Shown here: piece by piece, positions 1 through 8,897 of the stretch
Layout: every line of letters begins with the position of its first letter
Position numbering within the stretch: the stretch's first letter is position 1
NCBI GenBank assembly: GCA_946479745.1
Contig: CAMLGZ010000031.1
Span: forward strand, 1-34,065
DNA length: 34,065 nt
Reading direction: 5' to 3'
From: an uncultured Pseudoxanthomonas sp.
GTDB taxonomy: Bacteria; Pseudomonadota; Gammaproteobacteria; Xanthomonadales; Xanthomonadaceae
The notes under the pieces: model-generated
The model's input: only the letters and a program-made list of their open reading frames with translations
Databases searched by the model: none
Told to the model about the DNA's origin: nothing
Program-made: the position numbers and the translations under genes

Positions 1-190
1 GGTGCGGTAAGAGCGCACCGCGAGTCTGGCAACAGACCGGCACGGCAAACCCCACCGGGAGCAAGACCAAATAGGGACCTCATGACGCGGCCCGCGTCGG
101 GTCCGGGTAGGTTGCTCGAGCGTAACGGCGACGTTGCGCCTAGAGGAATGACTGTCCACGACAGAACCCGGCTTATCGGCCGGCTCCGCC
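1..190 (+). ncRNA. rnpB: RNase P RNA, 3' part (5' end outside window)
   Basis: Catalytic RNA of ribonuclease P, which removes tRNA 5' leaders. The sequence aligns by eye with the last half of the bacterial type A RNA: GGTGCGGTAAGAGCGCACCG at the window start, then GAGCAAGACCAAATAGGG, GGGTAGGTTGCTCGAG, GAATGACTGTCCACGACAG and AACCCGGCTTATCGG near the 3' end. The 5' part lies upstream of the window, so the gene is partial here. The 3' end is placed by similarity to E. coli M1 RNA and could be off by a few bases. A 14-bp hairpin follows at once. Confidence 0.96.
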
Positions 191-221
191 GCTTCTATTG
201 GCGCCTTGCGCCAATAGAAGC
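191..221 (+). terminator. Perfect 14-bp hairpin after rnpB, possible terminator or processing structure
   Basis: Arms at 191-204 and 208-221 with a 3-nt loop (CTT) follow the rnpB 3' end directly. There is no T-run after it (CCCATGG), so intrinsic termination is uncertain. It may protect or set the 3' end of the precursor RNA. Confidence 0.5.
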
Positions 222-307
222 CCCATGGTTGCTTTGCAACTATGGGCCCCGGGCTTGTGCTTCCAATTCCCCGCCGCTGTCGCGGCGCCCCCTTTACTAA
301 AGGGGGC
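222..307. repeat. Three short inverted repeats in tandem
   Basis: Hairpins can form at 222-246 (11 pairs including one G-T, loop TTT), 272-287 (6 bp, CGCCGC/GCGGCG) and 287-307 (9 bp, GCCCCCTTT/AAAGGGGGC, loop ACT). The last is followed by TGTTGCTT and could end transcription from rnpB. No gene is visible in this stretch. Confidence 0.55.
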
Positions 308-335
308 TGTTGCTTCGACCGTTATTACAGTGTCT

Positions 336-391
336 GTAGGAGCGACGTGAGTCGCGAATATTTTTTCCATCGCGACTTACGTCGCTCCTAC
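336..391. repeat. REP pair (inverted), variant C: GTAGGAGCGACGT.AGTCGCGA
   Basis: Two head-to-head copies of GTAGGAGCGACGTNAGTCGCGA face each other across a short AT-rich centre. Each arm carries GTAGGAG, then a small hairpin GCGAC/GTCGC. The minus-strand NRDE gene takes its TAG stop codon (388-390) from the right arm. Confidence 0.85.
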
Positions 392-1152
392 GCGTTGTTG
401 AATAGCGTGGTTTCGCCTTCGAAAACGCCATCGGGGCCGAATCTGCGTTCGCTTATGTAGCCGCGTCCTTCGTAGTCGATGGCGATGATCGTGCTGGCGC
501 GGGTGCCGTAGACGGGGTCGCGGATGAAGGCGGGGGAGAGTTTGCGTTCCAGATCCAGGCCGATGCCGGTATCGGGTAATTCGGCATCGGCGGCGACATG
601 CTCGTCGGCGAGCGCACGCCACAACGGTTCCGGATCTCTCGCGTCGGTCTCCGACCACTTCAGCATCGCTTCGCAAAGACGTTGCGTCTTTGGCCACGGA
701 ATATCGAAACCTCCATTGGACATGCCATGGATGCCCGGAGCGATGGTGCGGTGTTCCAGCGACGGATGGTTGCCGGCGTATTCGCACGAATCCGCGTCGG
801 CGATCAGCAGGTTGAAGGGCGAATAATCCCGGGCGCTCGCCATCAGGTCGCGGGCATGGCGTGCAGCATCGGTTGTGTCACGCAGAAAACCCACCGGCAG
901 TTCCCCGCGCGACGGTCCTGAAACGGTCTGCGCCAGCGGATCGCGCACATTGGTGACCACGGCGACGCGCCCGCGCGTCTCGATGCCTACCCAGGTACCC
1001 CCGGATTGCAGGTCGCGCCCGGCCCGCACGCCGGCCGGTTCCGGCCACACCGCCAGTCCGGCGGTGGGGCGCGCATGAAATTCATCGCGGTTGCCGGCCA
1101 TCAGCAACCGCCAGCGGGGGTGGACCTTCCAGGCGACGGTGACCAGACACAT
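388..1152 (-). CDS. NRDE family protein (TANGO2-like)
   Basis: Protein of 254 residues named for its Asn-Arg-Asp-Glu motif, seen here as AGNRDEFHARP near residues 19-29. Bacterial members are poorly characterised; eukaryotic TANGO2 is linked to Golgi, mitochondrial and lipid or heme handling, so no precise reaction can be given. The open frame runs further upstream, but the start at 1152 gives Met-Cys-Leu, and Cys2 is typical of the family (proposed Ntn-type nucleophile), so I prefer it. No strong ribosome site precedes it. It is divergent from mraZ. The stop codon lies in a REP, so the last few residues may have changed when the REP arrived. Confidence 0.85.
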   Translation of the reverse strand: MCLVTVAWKVHPRWRLLMAGNRDEFHARPTAGLAVWPEPAGVRAGRDLQSGGTWVGIETRGRVAVVTNVRDPLAQTVSGPSRGELPVGFLRDTTDAARHARDLMASARDYSPFNLLIADADSCEYAGNHPSLEHRTIAPGIHGMSNGGFDIPWPKTQRLCEAMLKWSETDARDPEPLWRALADEHVAADAELPDTGIGLDLERKLSPAFIRDPVYGTRASTIIAIDYEGRGYISERRFGPDGVFEGETTLFNNA

Positions 1153-1260
1153 GCCCGTGATTTTCGATCCTCGCGCAGTCGGCCGCCAGTGAAGCCATCT
1201 CAGGAGACCGTGAGATTTGTGATGTTCACATCCCCTCCACAGCCCTGAATCCACGTTCAA

Positions 1261-1275
1261 TCTCAAAATTTGAGA
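1261..1275. promoter_or_regulatory. 15-nt palindrome, possible operator
   Basis: TCTCAAA-A-TTTGAGA is a perfect inverted repeat with one central base, in the divergent region between the NRDE gene and mraZ. It looks like a dimeric regulator site; the protein is unknown. Confidence 0.4.
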
Positions 1276-1288
1276 CTAAACAGCATCT

Positions 1289-1297
1289 TGTGGATAA
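1289..1297 (-). promoter_or_regulatory. Consensus DnaA box
   Basis: Plus-strand TGTGGATAA is the exact complement of TTATCCACA, the strict DnaA box. It lies about 70 bp upstream of the likely -35 element of mraZ. It is a single box with no array around it, so this is not an origin. Chance occurrence is possible. Confidence 0.45.
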
Positions 1298-1367
1298 CCT
1301 TTGAACAAGTTTGTGAAGTATGCCGCAAGCTATTGAACTACAAGCTGATTTATTCCCGTCTTCCCTG

Positions 1368-1395
1368 TTGACAACCTTTCGACCAGTGCTAAGGT
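1368..1395 (+). promoter_or_regulatory. Likely sigma-70 promoter of the dcw cluster
   Basis: Perfect -35 TTGACA (1368-1373), 16-nt spacer, then an extended -10 TGC-TAAGGT ending at 1395. The predicted start near 1402 falls among the MraZ-type repeats, so repressor binding would block it. Confidence 0.65.
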
Positions 1396-1439
1396 GGGTG
1401 TCAGAGGGAAGACCGGGTTATTAGTGGTTTTTCGTGGTT
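1395..1439 (+). promoter_or_regulatory. Five-repeat MraZ-type operator, 10-bp period
   Basis: G-rich pentamers recur exactly every 10 bases: TGGGT (1395), AGGGA (1405), GGGTT (1415), TGGTT (1425), TGGTT (1435), each followed by a 5-nt spacer. MraZ of E. coli is known to bind TGGGN repeats at 10-bp spacing before mraZ and repress the cluster. The repeats begin at the -10 and end about 40 bp before the mraZ start. Confidence 0.7.
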
Positions 1440-1479
1440 CAATTGCCGCCTTCCAGCGGATTTCGTGGGTGCAGGGGTC

Positions 1480-1926
1480 GTGTTCCAAGGTGAGACCGCC
1501 ATCACAGTTGACGATAAGGGCCGGTTGGCGGTGCCCACCGCCTACCGTGAGCTTGTCGCGCGCGAATGCGGCAACCGGCTGGTGATCGCCTACAACCCCT
1601 TCGAGCTGGGCTGCTTGTACCTGTATCCCGAGAAGGAATGGCAGCGCGTCCGCGATTCGGTCAATGCCTTGCCCAGCACCCAACGCGCGCACCGCAACCT
1701 GCAGTTGAAGCTGGTGGGCGCTGCGACTCCTGTGGAGCTGGACGGCAACGGCCGCATCAGCATTCCGGCCAGCCATCGCAGTGCGGTGGGCATCGAGAAA
1801 AAAGCCGTGCTGCTGGGCATGGGCGACAAATTCGAATTGTGGAGCGAGCAGGCGCATCACGCGCAGATCCGTCAGACCTTGTCCGACGACGATCTGAGCG
1901 AGCACATGCTCGACCTGAAGCTGTGA
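1480..1926 (+). CDS. mraZ: Transcriptional regulator MraZ
   Basis: DNA-binding protein of the AbrB/MazE-like double-split beta-barrel type, which forms rings and represses its own dcw operon in E. coli. The 148-residue product begins [18 protein letters not shown] and repeats the fold in its second half ([16 protein letters not shown]), the usual two-module layout. I chose GTG at 1480 because it gives the family's standard N-terminus and has AGGGG just upstream; an earlier GTG at 1465 would add five residues. First gene of the cluster. Its last codon overlaps the likely rsmH start (GTGA). Predicted target is the five-repeat array at 1395-1439. Confidence 0.95.
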   Translation: MFQGETAITVDDKGRLAVPTAYRELVARECGNRLVIAYNPFELGCLYLYPEKEWQRVRDSVNALPSTQRAHRNLQLKLVGAATPVELDGNGRISIPASHRSAVGIEKKAVLLGMGDKFELWSEQAHHAQIRQTLSDDDLSEHMLDLKL

Positions 1927-2894
1927 CGGGCGGTGCCCGGGTGCGCGGCGAAGCGCAGGCCGGCCACCTTCCCGCGCGGCATCTGCCAGTGATGTTTGTG
2001 CAGGTCATGGAAGGACTGCAGGTGCAAGAGAACGGAACCTACCTGGATGGCACCTTCGGGCGCGGCGGACATGCGCGCGGCGTGCTGCAAAAACTCGGCC
2101 CGGGAGGCCGGCTGCTGCTGATGGACAAGGATCCCGAAGCGATCGCACATGCCGAACAAGAGTTCGCCAGCGATGCGCGCGTGACGATCCGCCGCGGCAG
2201 TTTCGCCACGCTCGCCCAATGGGAAGCGACCGCCGCCGGACTCGACGGCATTCTGCTGGATCTGGGCGTGTCTTCGCCGCAGCTGGATGTGGCCGAACGC
2301 GGTTTCAGCTTCGGCAAGGATGGCCCGCTGGACATGCGTATGGATCCGGATAGCGGCGAGAGCGCGGCCGAATGGCTGATGCGCGCGGACGAGGCCGAGA
2401 TCGCGGACGTGCTCTGGACCTATGGCGAAGAACGGCTGAGCCGACGCATCGCCAAGGCCATCGTCGCGCGCCGCGCCGAAAAACCGTTCGCCCGCACGGC
2501 CGATCTCGCCGATCTACTGGGCGCCGTCGTCGGCCGTGGCAAGCACGACATCAATCCAGCCACGCGCAGCTTCCAGGCCATCCGCATCCACATCAATCGC
2601 GAGTTGGCCGATCTGGAAGCTGGCCTGGACGGCGCGCTGGATCGCCTGAAAGTCGGCGGTCGGCTGGCGGTGATCAGCTTCCATTCGCTGGAAGACCGCA
2701 TCGTCAAGCGATTCATCGCCAAGCATGCGAAAGCGCCGCCGGCCAATCGCCGCTTGCCGGAACTGGATGCATTCGTGCCCACGCTCAAGGCCATCGGCGA
2801 CGCCCAACGCGCCGACACGTCTGAAACTTCCGCCAATCCGCGTGCCCGCAGTGCCGTGTTGCGCGTGGCCGAAAAACTGGGGCTGGCCGCATGA
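1923..2894 (+). CDS. rsmH: 16S rRNA (cytosine(1402)-N(4))-methyltransferase
   Basis: Also called MraW. It methylates N4 of C1402 in the 30S decoding centre using S-adenosylmethionine. The 323-residue length fits the family (313 in E. coli). The SAM-binding motif [10 protein letters not shown] is at about residues 42-51, preceded by the conserved His-Leu-Pro-Val strand; later come [10 protein letters not shown] and a [13 protein letters not shown] motif. The frame is open far upstream inside mraZ; GTG at 1923 overlaps the mraZ stop and keeps the HLPV motif. GTG at 1941 is the alternative. Stop overlaps the ftsL ATG by 4 bases. Confidence 0.94.
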   Translation: MTGGARVRGEAQAGHLPARHLPVMFVQVMEGLQVQENGTYLDGTFGRGGHARGVLQKLGPGGRLLLMDKDPEAIAHAEQEFASDARVTIRRGSFATLAQWEATAAGLDGILLDLGVSSPQLDVAERGFSFGKDGPLDMRMDPDSGESAAEWLMRADEAEIADVLWTYGEERLSRRIAKAIVARRAEKPFARTADLADLLGAVVGRGKHDINPATRSFQAIRIHINRELADLEAGLDGALDRLKVGGRLAVISFHSLEDRIVKRFIAKHAKAPPANRRLPELDAFVPTLKAIGDAQRADTSETSANPRARSAVLRVAEKLGLAA

Positions 2895-3154
2895 GCCGCT
2901 TCCTGCTGGTGGTGTTGATCCTGGGCGGCATCGCTTCGGCGATCGGCGTGGTGTATGCGCGCCATCGCCATCGCCTGCTGTTCGTGGAACTCTCGCGCCT
3001 GGAGAAAGTTCGCGATGAGCTCAACATCGAATTCGGCCGCCTGCAGCTGGAGCAGGCCACCGTGGCCGAAAGCAACCGTATCGACCAGATCGCGCGCATG
3101 CGCCTGGGCATGAAATTCCCCGAAGCGGGCGATGTCGTGGTGGTGCGCCCATGA
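2891..3154 (+). CDS. ftsL: Cell division protein FtsL
   Basis: Small bitopic inner-membrane protein that joins FtsB and FtsQ and activates FtsWI in septal wall synthesis. The 87-residue product has a short cytoplasmic end, one membrane segment at about 4-23 and a periplasmic leucine-zipper-like coil at about 30-65 ([20 protein letters not shown]), then [15 protein letters not shown], the usual FtsL ending. Overlaps rsmH and ftsI by ATGA on both sides. Confidence 0.93.
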   Translation: MSRFLLVVLILGGIASAIGVVYARHRHRLLFVELSRLEKVRDELNIEFGRLQLEQATVAESNRIDQIARMRLGMKFPEAGDVVVVRP

Positions 3155-4971
3155 AGAACCGGGAAAAGAACCAGGCACCGCGTGGACGCAACCGGGCGCG
3201 GTTCAATCTGCGCGGGCGGGTGATGCTGGTGGTGTGCGCTCTGGGCTTGTGCTCGGTCAGCCTGATCGGCCGCGCCGCCTACGTGCAGCTGGTCAATCGC
3301 GATTTCTACCAGCGCGAAGGCAACGAACGCTTCGTGCGCAACATCGAGATTCCGACCTCGCGCGGCATGATCACCGATCGCAACGGCGAGCCGGTGGCGG
3401 TGTCTTCGCCGGTGGAATCGATCTGGTGCGACCCGCAGGAGTTGCTGAAAGCCCCGGACCGCTTGCCGGAGCTGGCGCGCGCCCTGGGCGAGCCGCTGGA
3501 TACGCTGACCAGCCGCGTCAGCCAGCGAGCGGAAAAAGAGTTCTATTACCTCAAGCGCCGCATCAATCCGGACGAAGCCAGGAAGATCCTGGCCCACGGC
3601 GTGCCCGGTGTGTATTCCAAGCGCGAGTACCGCCGCTTCTACCCGCAGGGCGAAGCGATGGCGCATGTGCTGGGCTTCACCAATATCGACGACCGTGGTC
3701 AGGAAGGCGTGGAACTGGCGTTCGACGAGTGGTTGCGCGGCAGTCCCGGGGCCAAGAAGGTGATCCGCGACAACCGCGGCCGCATCGTCGAGAACGTGGA
3801 TCTTGTCCAGCAGGCACAGCCGGGCAAGGACCTGACCCTGAGCATCGATCGTCGCATCCAGTACCTGGCCTATCGCGAATTGCGTAACGCGCTGATTTCC
3901 CATGACGCGAGCAGCGGTTCGGCAGTGGTGCTGGACGTGGCGACCGGTGAAGTGCTGGCCATGGTCAACCTGCCCGCCTTCAATCCCAATGCGGCTTCGC
4001 TGGGCAAGCCCGATGCGCATCGCAACCGCGCAGTGACCGATCTGTTCGAACCCGGTTCGACCGCCAAGCCGCTCACCGTCGCTGCCGGCCTCGAAACCGG
4101 CGTGATCACGCCCGCGACGGTGTTCAACACCAATCCGGGATGGATGCCCAACGGCAGGTATCGCACCACCGATACGCACAACTACGGCGTGCTCGACACT
4201 ACGGGTGTGATCCGCAAGAGCTCCAACGTGGGTGCGGCCCAGATCGCGAACCGGCTGGACAAGCGGCAGTTCTACGACTTCTTCCGCAAGATGGGGTACG
4301 GCCAGAGCACCCGCAGCGGCTTTCCCGGCGAAGCGGCCGGACTGTTCCCTGCACCTGACCAGTGGAGCGGCACCAGCAAGCAGACCATGTCCTATGGATA
4401 CGGCTTGGCGGTTACACCGCTCCAGGTCGCGCATGCCTATGCGACGCTCGCCAACGGCGGGCGCGCCATCCAGCCGACCTTCGTCAAGGGCGAGCGCAAC
4501 GAGCCCAAGCAAGTCCTCGACCCGGCGATCGCGGCCGAGGTGATGAAGATGATGCAGACCGTGACCGAGCCCGGTGGCACCGCTACCCAGGCCGCGATCC
4601 TCGGGTACCACGTCGCTGGCAAGACCGGCACTTCGCGCAAGGCGTCCGCCGGTGGTTATTCCCGCAAGTATCTGTCGTTCTTCGCCGGCGTGGTGCCGGT
4701 GGACAACCCGCGCTTTGCGATGGCCGTGGTCGTGAACGATCCCACCAGCGGCTCCTACTACGGCGGCCTGGTCGCGGGACCGGTGTTCCACAACGTCATG
4801 GAAGGTGCGCTGCGCCTGATGGACGTGCCGCCGGACGACATCGAGACCTGGATCGCGGCGCAGGAAAAGGGCGACGCCAAGCGCGCGACCGCAGTGGCGA
4901 CGCCCGATGCGCCGATGCCCGTCGACGTGCACGCCTCGTTGCCGGCGCCGCTGCCGGGTGACGTGCAATGA
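3151..4971 (+). CDS. ftsI: Septal peptidoglycan transpeptidase (PBP3) FtsI
   Basis: Class B penicillin-binding protein that cross-links septal peptidoglycan together with FtsW. 606 residues: a basic cytoplasmic tail, one membrane anchor at about 23-45, the dimerisation or pedestal region, then the transpeptidase domain. The active-site motifs are all present: STAK with Ser303 and Lys306, SSN at 357-359 and KTG at 491-493. The basic N-terminus before the anchor and the C-terminal tail beyond residue 580 fit gammaproteobacterial PBP3. Starts in the ftsL stop and ends in the murE start. Confidence 0.96.
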   Translation: MKNREKNQAPRGRNRARFNLRGRVMLVVCALGLCSVSLIGRAAYVQLVNRDFYQREGNERFVRNIEIPTSRGMITDRNGEPVAVSSPVESIWCDPQELLKAPDRLPELARALGEPLDTLTSRVSQRAEKEFYYLKRRINPDEARKILAHGVPGVYSKREYRRFYPQGEAMAHVLGFTNIDDRGQEGVELAFDEWLRGSPGAKKVIRDNRGRIVENVDLVQQAQPGKDLTLSIDRRIQYLAYRELRNALISHDASSGSAVVLDVATGEVLAMVNLPAFNPNAASLGKPDAHRNRAVTDLFEPGSTAKPLTVAAGLETGVITPATVFNTNPGWMPNGRYRTTDTHNYGVLDTTGVIRKSSNVGAAQIANRLDKRQFYDFFRKMGYGQSTRSGFPGEAAGLFPAPDQWSGTSKQTMSYGYGLAVTPLQVAHAYATLANGGRAIQPTFVKGERNEPKQVLDPAIAAEVMKMMQTVTEPGGTATQAAILGYHVAGKTGTSRKASAGGYSRKYLSFFAGVVPVDNPRFAMAVVVNDPTSGSYYGGLVAGPVFHNVMEGALRLMDVPPDDIETWIAAQEKGDAKRATAVATPDAPMPVDVHASLPAPLPGDVQ

Positions 4972-6437
4972 GGCGCGCCATGGCTCTTGCCGACCTGCTG
5001 CCGGAGATGGAGATTCCGCGCGATATCGTGATCCGCGGACTGGTCCTGGACAGCCGCCACGTCGAGCCGGGCGACGCCTTCGTCGCCATCGCCGGGTTCG
5101 GCGCGCATGGCCTGGGTTTCGTCGAGCAGGCCCAGGCTGCGGGTGCCAGCGCGATCCTGTTCGAACCGCCTGCGCCGGCTGAATTCGACGTGCCCGCCGA
5201 TGCGATCGCCGTGCCCGGCTTGCGTGCGCGCATGGGCGAGATGGCCGACCGTTTCCACGCGCGTCCTTCGCGCGACATGTCGATGGTCGGCGTCACCGGC
5301 ACCAACGGCAAGACTTCCACCGTGCAGTTGCTGGCGCAGGCCTGGCACCTGCGCGGCCTGCGTGCGGCCAGCATCGGCACGTTGGGCGCAGGACTTTACG
5401 GACAAGTCGTTCCAACGGGCTTCACCACGCCGCTGGTACTGCAGATGCATGCGTTGCTGGCGCAGCTTCGCGACGCCGGAGCCAAGGCCGTGGCCATGGA
5501 AGTCAGTTCCCATGCGCTGGATCAGGGCCGCGTGGATGCGGTGCATTTCGATGTCGCCGTGTTCACCAACCTCACCCGCGATCATCTGGACTATCACGGC
5601 GACATGGCCGGCTACGGTGCAGCCAAGGCGCGACTGTTCGCCTGGCCCGAGCTGCAGGCGGCGGTGGTCAATCTCGACGATGCGTTCGGCCGCGAACTGA
5701 TGGCGCAGCTGCCGCAGGACCTTCGCGCAATCGGCTTGAGCTCGCGCGACGAAGCCCGGGCCAGCGTGCGCGCAAGCAATCTGAATCTGGACGCGAACGG
5801 CATCGCCTTCGACCTGATCGTCGAAAACGACAGCTACGGGGTCCAGTCCAAGCTGCTGGGCCGTTTCAACGTGGACAACCTGCTGGCGGTGGCCGGTGCG
5901 CTGCATGCGCTGGGCGACGCGCCCGGCGACATCGCGCGCACGCTGTCCAGATTGCAGCCCATCCACGGCCGCATGAACCGCCTGGGCGGCGACGGCCAAC
6001 GGCCGCTGGTAGTGATCGACTACGCGCACACCCCCGATGCGTTGGAACAGGCGCTGTCCAGCCTGCGCGACCATGCGTCGGCGCGTGTGATCTGCGTGTT
6101 CGGCTGCGGCGGCGAGCGCGATGTGGGCAAGCGCCCGCTGATGGCCGCGTGTGCCGAGCGACTGGCCGATCGGGTGATCGTGACCGACGACAATCCGCGC
6201 GGCGAAGACGGCGACGCGATCGTCGCCGACATCCTGGCTGGTTTCGCCAAGCCTGATTCGGTGATCGTGCAGCGCGACCGCGCTCAGGCGATCGCCCGCG
6301 CGATCGGAGAAGCCGGAGCCGACGATATCGTGCTCATCGCCGGCAAGGGCCATGAGCCTTATCAGGAAGTCGCCGGCGTGCGTCACGAATTCGACGATAC
6401 GGCGGTAGCCCGCCAATATCTGGAGGCGCGGGCATGA
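4968..6437 (+). CDS. murE: UDP-MurNAc-L-Ala-Glu:meso-diaminopimelate ligase MurE
   Basis: ATP-dependent Mur ligase adding meso-diaminopimelate to the dipeptide precursor in the cytoplasm. 489 residues with the three Mur domains. The P-loop GTNGKTS is at 111-117, and DNPR at 408-411 is the signature of enzymes that take meso-DAP rather than lysine. The start is ATG overlapping the ftsI stop; ATG at 4980 would remove four residues. If this lineage makes L-Ala-L-Glu first (MurD2/MurL route), MurE would act after epimerisation, which is an inference. Confidence 0.95.
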   Translation: MRRAMALADLLPEMEIPRDIVIRGLVLDSRHVEPGDAFVAIAGFGAHGLGFVEQAQAAGASAILFEPPAPAEFDVPADAIAVPGLRARMGEMADRFHARPSRDMSMVGVTGTNGKTSTVQLLAQAWHLRGLRAASIGTLGAGLYGQVVPTGFTTPLVLQMHALLAQLRDAGAKAVAMEVSSHALDQGRVDAVHFDVAVFTNLTRDHLDYHGDMAGYGAAKARLFAWPELQAAVVNLDDAFGRELMAQLPQDLRAIGLSSRDEARASVRASNLNLDANGIAFDLIVENDSYGVQSKLLGRFNVDNLLAVAGALHALGDAPGDIARTLSRLQPIHGRMNRLGGDGQRPLVVIDYAHTPDALEQALSSLRDHASARVICVFGCGGERDVGKRPLMAACAERLADRVIVTDDNPRGEDGDAIVADILAGFAKPDSVIVQRDRAQAIARAIGEAGADDIVLIAGKGHEPYQEVAGVRHEFDDTAVARQYLEARA

Positions 6438-7816
6438 AGCGGCTTCCCTTATCGCTGCTTGCGCACTGGGCTGGCGGCGAACTGCGCGGCGAAGACCTGC
6501 TGGTCGACACGCTGACCAACGACACGCGCAGCCTGATGCCGGGCAGCCTGTACGTTGCGCTGCGCGGCGAGCGCTTCGACGGCCACGACTTCGCCTACGA
6601 CGCGGCCATGCGCAATGCCTCGGCATTGATGGTCGATCACCCGGTGGAAGTGGATCTGCCGCAGGTCGTTGTGGCCGATACCCAGCTGGCGCTGGCGCGC
6701 ATCGCCGGCAATCTGCAGCTGGATCGCGGCGGCAAAGCCATCGCCATCACCGGCAGCAACGGCAAGACCAGCGTCAAGACCCTGGTCGTGGCGATCCTGC
6801 AGCGCGCCGGCAACACCTATTTCAATCCCGGCAACCGCAACAACGAGATCGGCCTGCCGCTGGCGGTGATCGATGCGCCGGACGATGCGGATTTCTCCAT
6901 CTATGAAATGGGTGCCGGCAAACCGGGCGACATCGCCTACCTGACCGACATCGTCACTCCCGACGTATCGCTGGTGAACAACGTCGCCGCCGCGCACCTG
7001 GAACGCATGGGCAGCCTGATGGGCGTGGCCCAGACCAAGGGCGCGATCCACTCGGCACTCGCCGTCGACGGCGTGGCCGTGATCAACGCCGACGACGCGT
7101 TCGCCGAGTACTTCGCCGGCCTTGCCGCGGGCCGACGGATACTGCGCTTCGGTCTGGACTCCACTGCCGATGTCACTGCACGCGACATCGCGGCCGGAGT
7201 CGACGGCTCGCGTTTCATTCTGGTCACTCCGCAAGGCGAAGCGGCCGTCGAGCTGCCGTTGCCTGGCCGCCACAACCTGCTCAACGCGCTCGCTGCCGCA
7301 TCGCTTGCGCTGGCGAGCGGCGTGGCCCTGGCAACGATTGTCGAAGGCTTGGCCGCAAGCAAGCCGGTGCCCGGCCGTCAGGTCGCGCACGTGCTGGCCA
7401 ATGGCGCCGTTCTGATCGACGACAGCTACAACGCCAATCCCGGTTCGCTGGCCGCGGCCATCGACACGCTGGCCGCGGCGGGCGGCGAAGCCTGGCTGGT
7501 GCTGGGCGACATGCGCGAACTGGGTGAGGGAGGCGAAGCGCTGCATGCCGATGTCGGGCGCCAGGCCAAGGCTGCAGGCCTGCGCCGCCTGTACACGCTG
7601 GGACCGTTGAGTGCGGCCGCCGCGCTGGCCTTCGGCGAAGGCGCGCGCAGTTTCGAAACGCATAAAGAACTGGTCGATGCATTGCGCACCGATCTTTCAC
7701 AGGCCGCGGAGCCGAAAACCCTGCGCTGCCTGGTCAAGGGATCGAGAGGAAGCGCAATGGATCGCATCGTCACGGCATTGCTGTCCACAGGGGAGGGCGC
7801 ATCGCATGCTGCTTGA
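6434..7816 (+). CDS. murF: UDP-MurNAc-tripeptide:D-Ala-D-Ala ligase MurF
   Basis: Adds D-alanyl-D-alanine to the UDP-MurNAc-tripeptide, the last cytoplasmic Mur ligase step. 460 residues, usual length. The ATP-binding loop TGSNGKT lies at 106-112; the central domain has the NEIGLPLAV and [10 protein letters not shown] stretches seen in MurF, and the third domain starts near IDDSYNANP. Substrate comes from MurE and Ddl, both in the same cluster. The stop lies 11 bases inside mraY. Confidence 0.95.
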   Translation: MKRLPLSLLAHWAGGELRGEDLLVDTLTNDTRSLMPGSLYVALRGERFDGHDFAYDAAMRNASALMVDHPVEVDLPQVVVADTQLALARIAGNLQLDRGGKAIAITGSNGKTSVKTLVVAILQRAGNTYFNPGNRNNEIGLPLAVIDAPDDADFSIYEMGAGKPGDIAYLTDIVTPDVSLVNNVAAAHLERMGSLMGVAQTKGAIHSALAVDGVAVINADDAFAEYFAGLAAGRRILRFGLDSTADVTARDIAAGVDGSRFILVTPQGEAAVELPLPGRHNLLNALAAASLALASGVALATIVEGLAASKPVPGRQVAHVLANGAVLIDDSYNANPGSLAAAIDTLAAAGGEAWLVLGDMRELGEGGEALHADVGRQAKAAGLRRLYTLGPLSAAAALAFGEGARSFETHKELVDALRTDLSQAAEPKTLRCLVKGSRGSAMDRIVTALLSTGEGASHAA

Positions 7817-8897
7817 ATTGACACGTTGGCTGCAGCAGCTGGAAAGCCTGTTCGGACTATTCGGCTACCTGACCTTCCGCGGCATCCTGGCGGCGCTGAC
7901 CTCGCTGTTCCTGTCGCTGTGGATGGGTCCGGCGGTGATCCGCCGGCTGGCCCAGTTCAAGGGCGGCCAGCCGATCCGCCAGGACGGCCCGCAGACGCAT
8001 TTCACCAAGGCCGGCACGCCGACCATGGGCGGCGCGCTGATTCTGATGACGGTGCTGCTGTCGGTGCTGCTATGGGGCGACCTGCGCAACCGTTATGTCT
8101 GGGTGGTGCTGCTGGTGATGCTGGCTTTCGGCGCGATCGGCTGGTACGACGACTGGATCAAGATCGTCAAGCGCGATCCCAACGGGTTGAAGTCGCGTTG
8201 GAAGTATCTGCTGCAATCGATCTTCGGTCTGGCTGCCGGCATCTTCCTGTTCATGACCGCCGATCCTTCGGTGCCGGCCTCGACCACTTTCTATATTCCG
8301 ATGATCAAAAGCGTGGCCCTGCCGCTGGCCGGCATCGGTTTCATCGCCATCGCGTATTTCTGGATCGTCGGTTTCTCCAATGCGGTCAATCTGACCGACG
8401 GTCTGGATGGACTGGCGATCATGCCCACGGTGCTGGTGGCTTGCGCGCTGGGCGTGTTCGCCTATGCCTCCGGCAACGCGGTGTTTTCGGCCTATCTGCA
8501 GATTCCGCAGGTGCCGGGTGCGGGCGAGTTGGTGATCATCTGCGCGGCCATCGCCGGCGCGGGGCTGGGCTTCCTGTGGTTCAACACCTATCCGGCCATG
8601 GTGTTCATGGGCGACATCGGCGCGCTGGCGCTGGGCGCGGTGCTGGGAACCGTTGCAGTGATCGTGCGCCAGGAGCTGGTGCTGGTGATCATGGGCGGCA
8701 TCTTCGTCATCGAAACCCTGTCGGTGATGATCCAGGTGGCTTCGTTCAAGCTCACCGGCAAGCGTGTATTCCGCATGGCGCCGATCCATCACCACTTCGA
8801 ATTGAAAGGGTGGCCAGAGCCGCGCGTGATCGTGCGCTTCTGGATCATTTCGGTGGTGCTGGTTCTTGTCGGCCTTGCTACGTTGAAGGTGCGCTGA
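7806..8897 (+). CDS. mraY: Phospho-MurNAc-pentapeptide transferase MraY
   Basis: Membrane enzyme that moves phospho-MurNAc-pentapeptide from UDP to undecaprenyl phosphate, making lipid I. 363 residues with about ten membrane helices. Hallmarks: the YDDW aspartates D115 and D116, the [10 protein letters not shown] loop near 195-204 and the MAPIHHHFE histidine cluster near the C-terminus. The frame is open well upstream in murF; ATG at 7806 gives the family N-terminus. In most gammaproteobacteria murD follows, but here the stop shares one base with the ftsW ATG. Confidence 0.96.
   Translation: MLLELTRWLQQLESLFGLFGYLTFRGILAALTSLFLSLWMGPAVIRRLAQFKGGQPIRQDGPQTHFTKAGTPTMGGALILMTVLLSVLLWGDLRNRYVWVVLLVMLAFGAIGWYDDWIKIVKRDPNGLKSRWKYLLQSIFGLAAGIFLFMTADPSVPASTTFYIPMIKSVALPLAGIGFIAIAYFWIVGFSNAVNLTDGLDGLAIMPTVLVACALGVFAYASGNAVFSAYLQIPQVPGAGELVIICAAIAGAGLGFLWFNTYPAMVFMGDIGALALGAVLGTVAVIVRQELVLVIMGGIFVIETLSVMIQVASFKLTGKRVFRMAPIHHHFELKGWPEPRVIVRFWIISVVLVLVGLATLKVR

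Noticed and set aside
1218..1230. TGTGA-TGT-TCACA as a CRP/Clp site
   Set aside because: The half-sites match but the spacer is 3 bases, not the 6 needed for CRP-type binding.
1289..1297. Replication origin
   Set aside because: Only one DnaA box, no AT-rich unwinding region, and no dnaA/dnaN nearby.
2785..4968. 727-codon minus-strand open frame opposite ftsL/ftsI
   Set aside because: His/Arg/Gly-rich translation without domains, antisense to clear genes; an effect of high GC codon use.
4758..6626. 622-codon minus-strand frame opposite ftsI and murE
   Set aside because: No motifs; shadow of the dcw genes.
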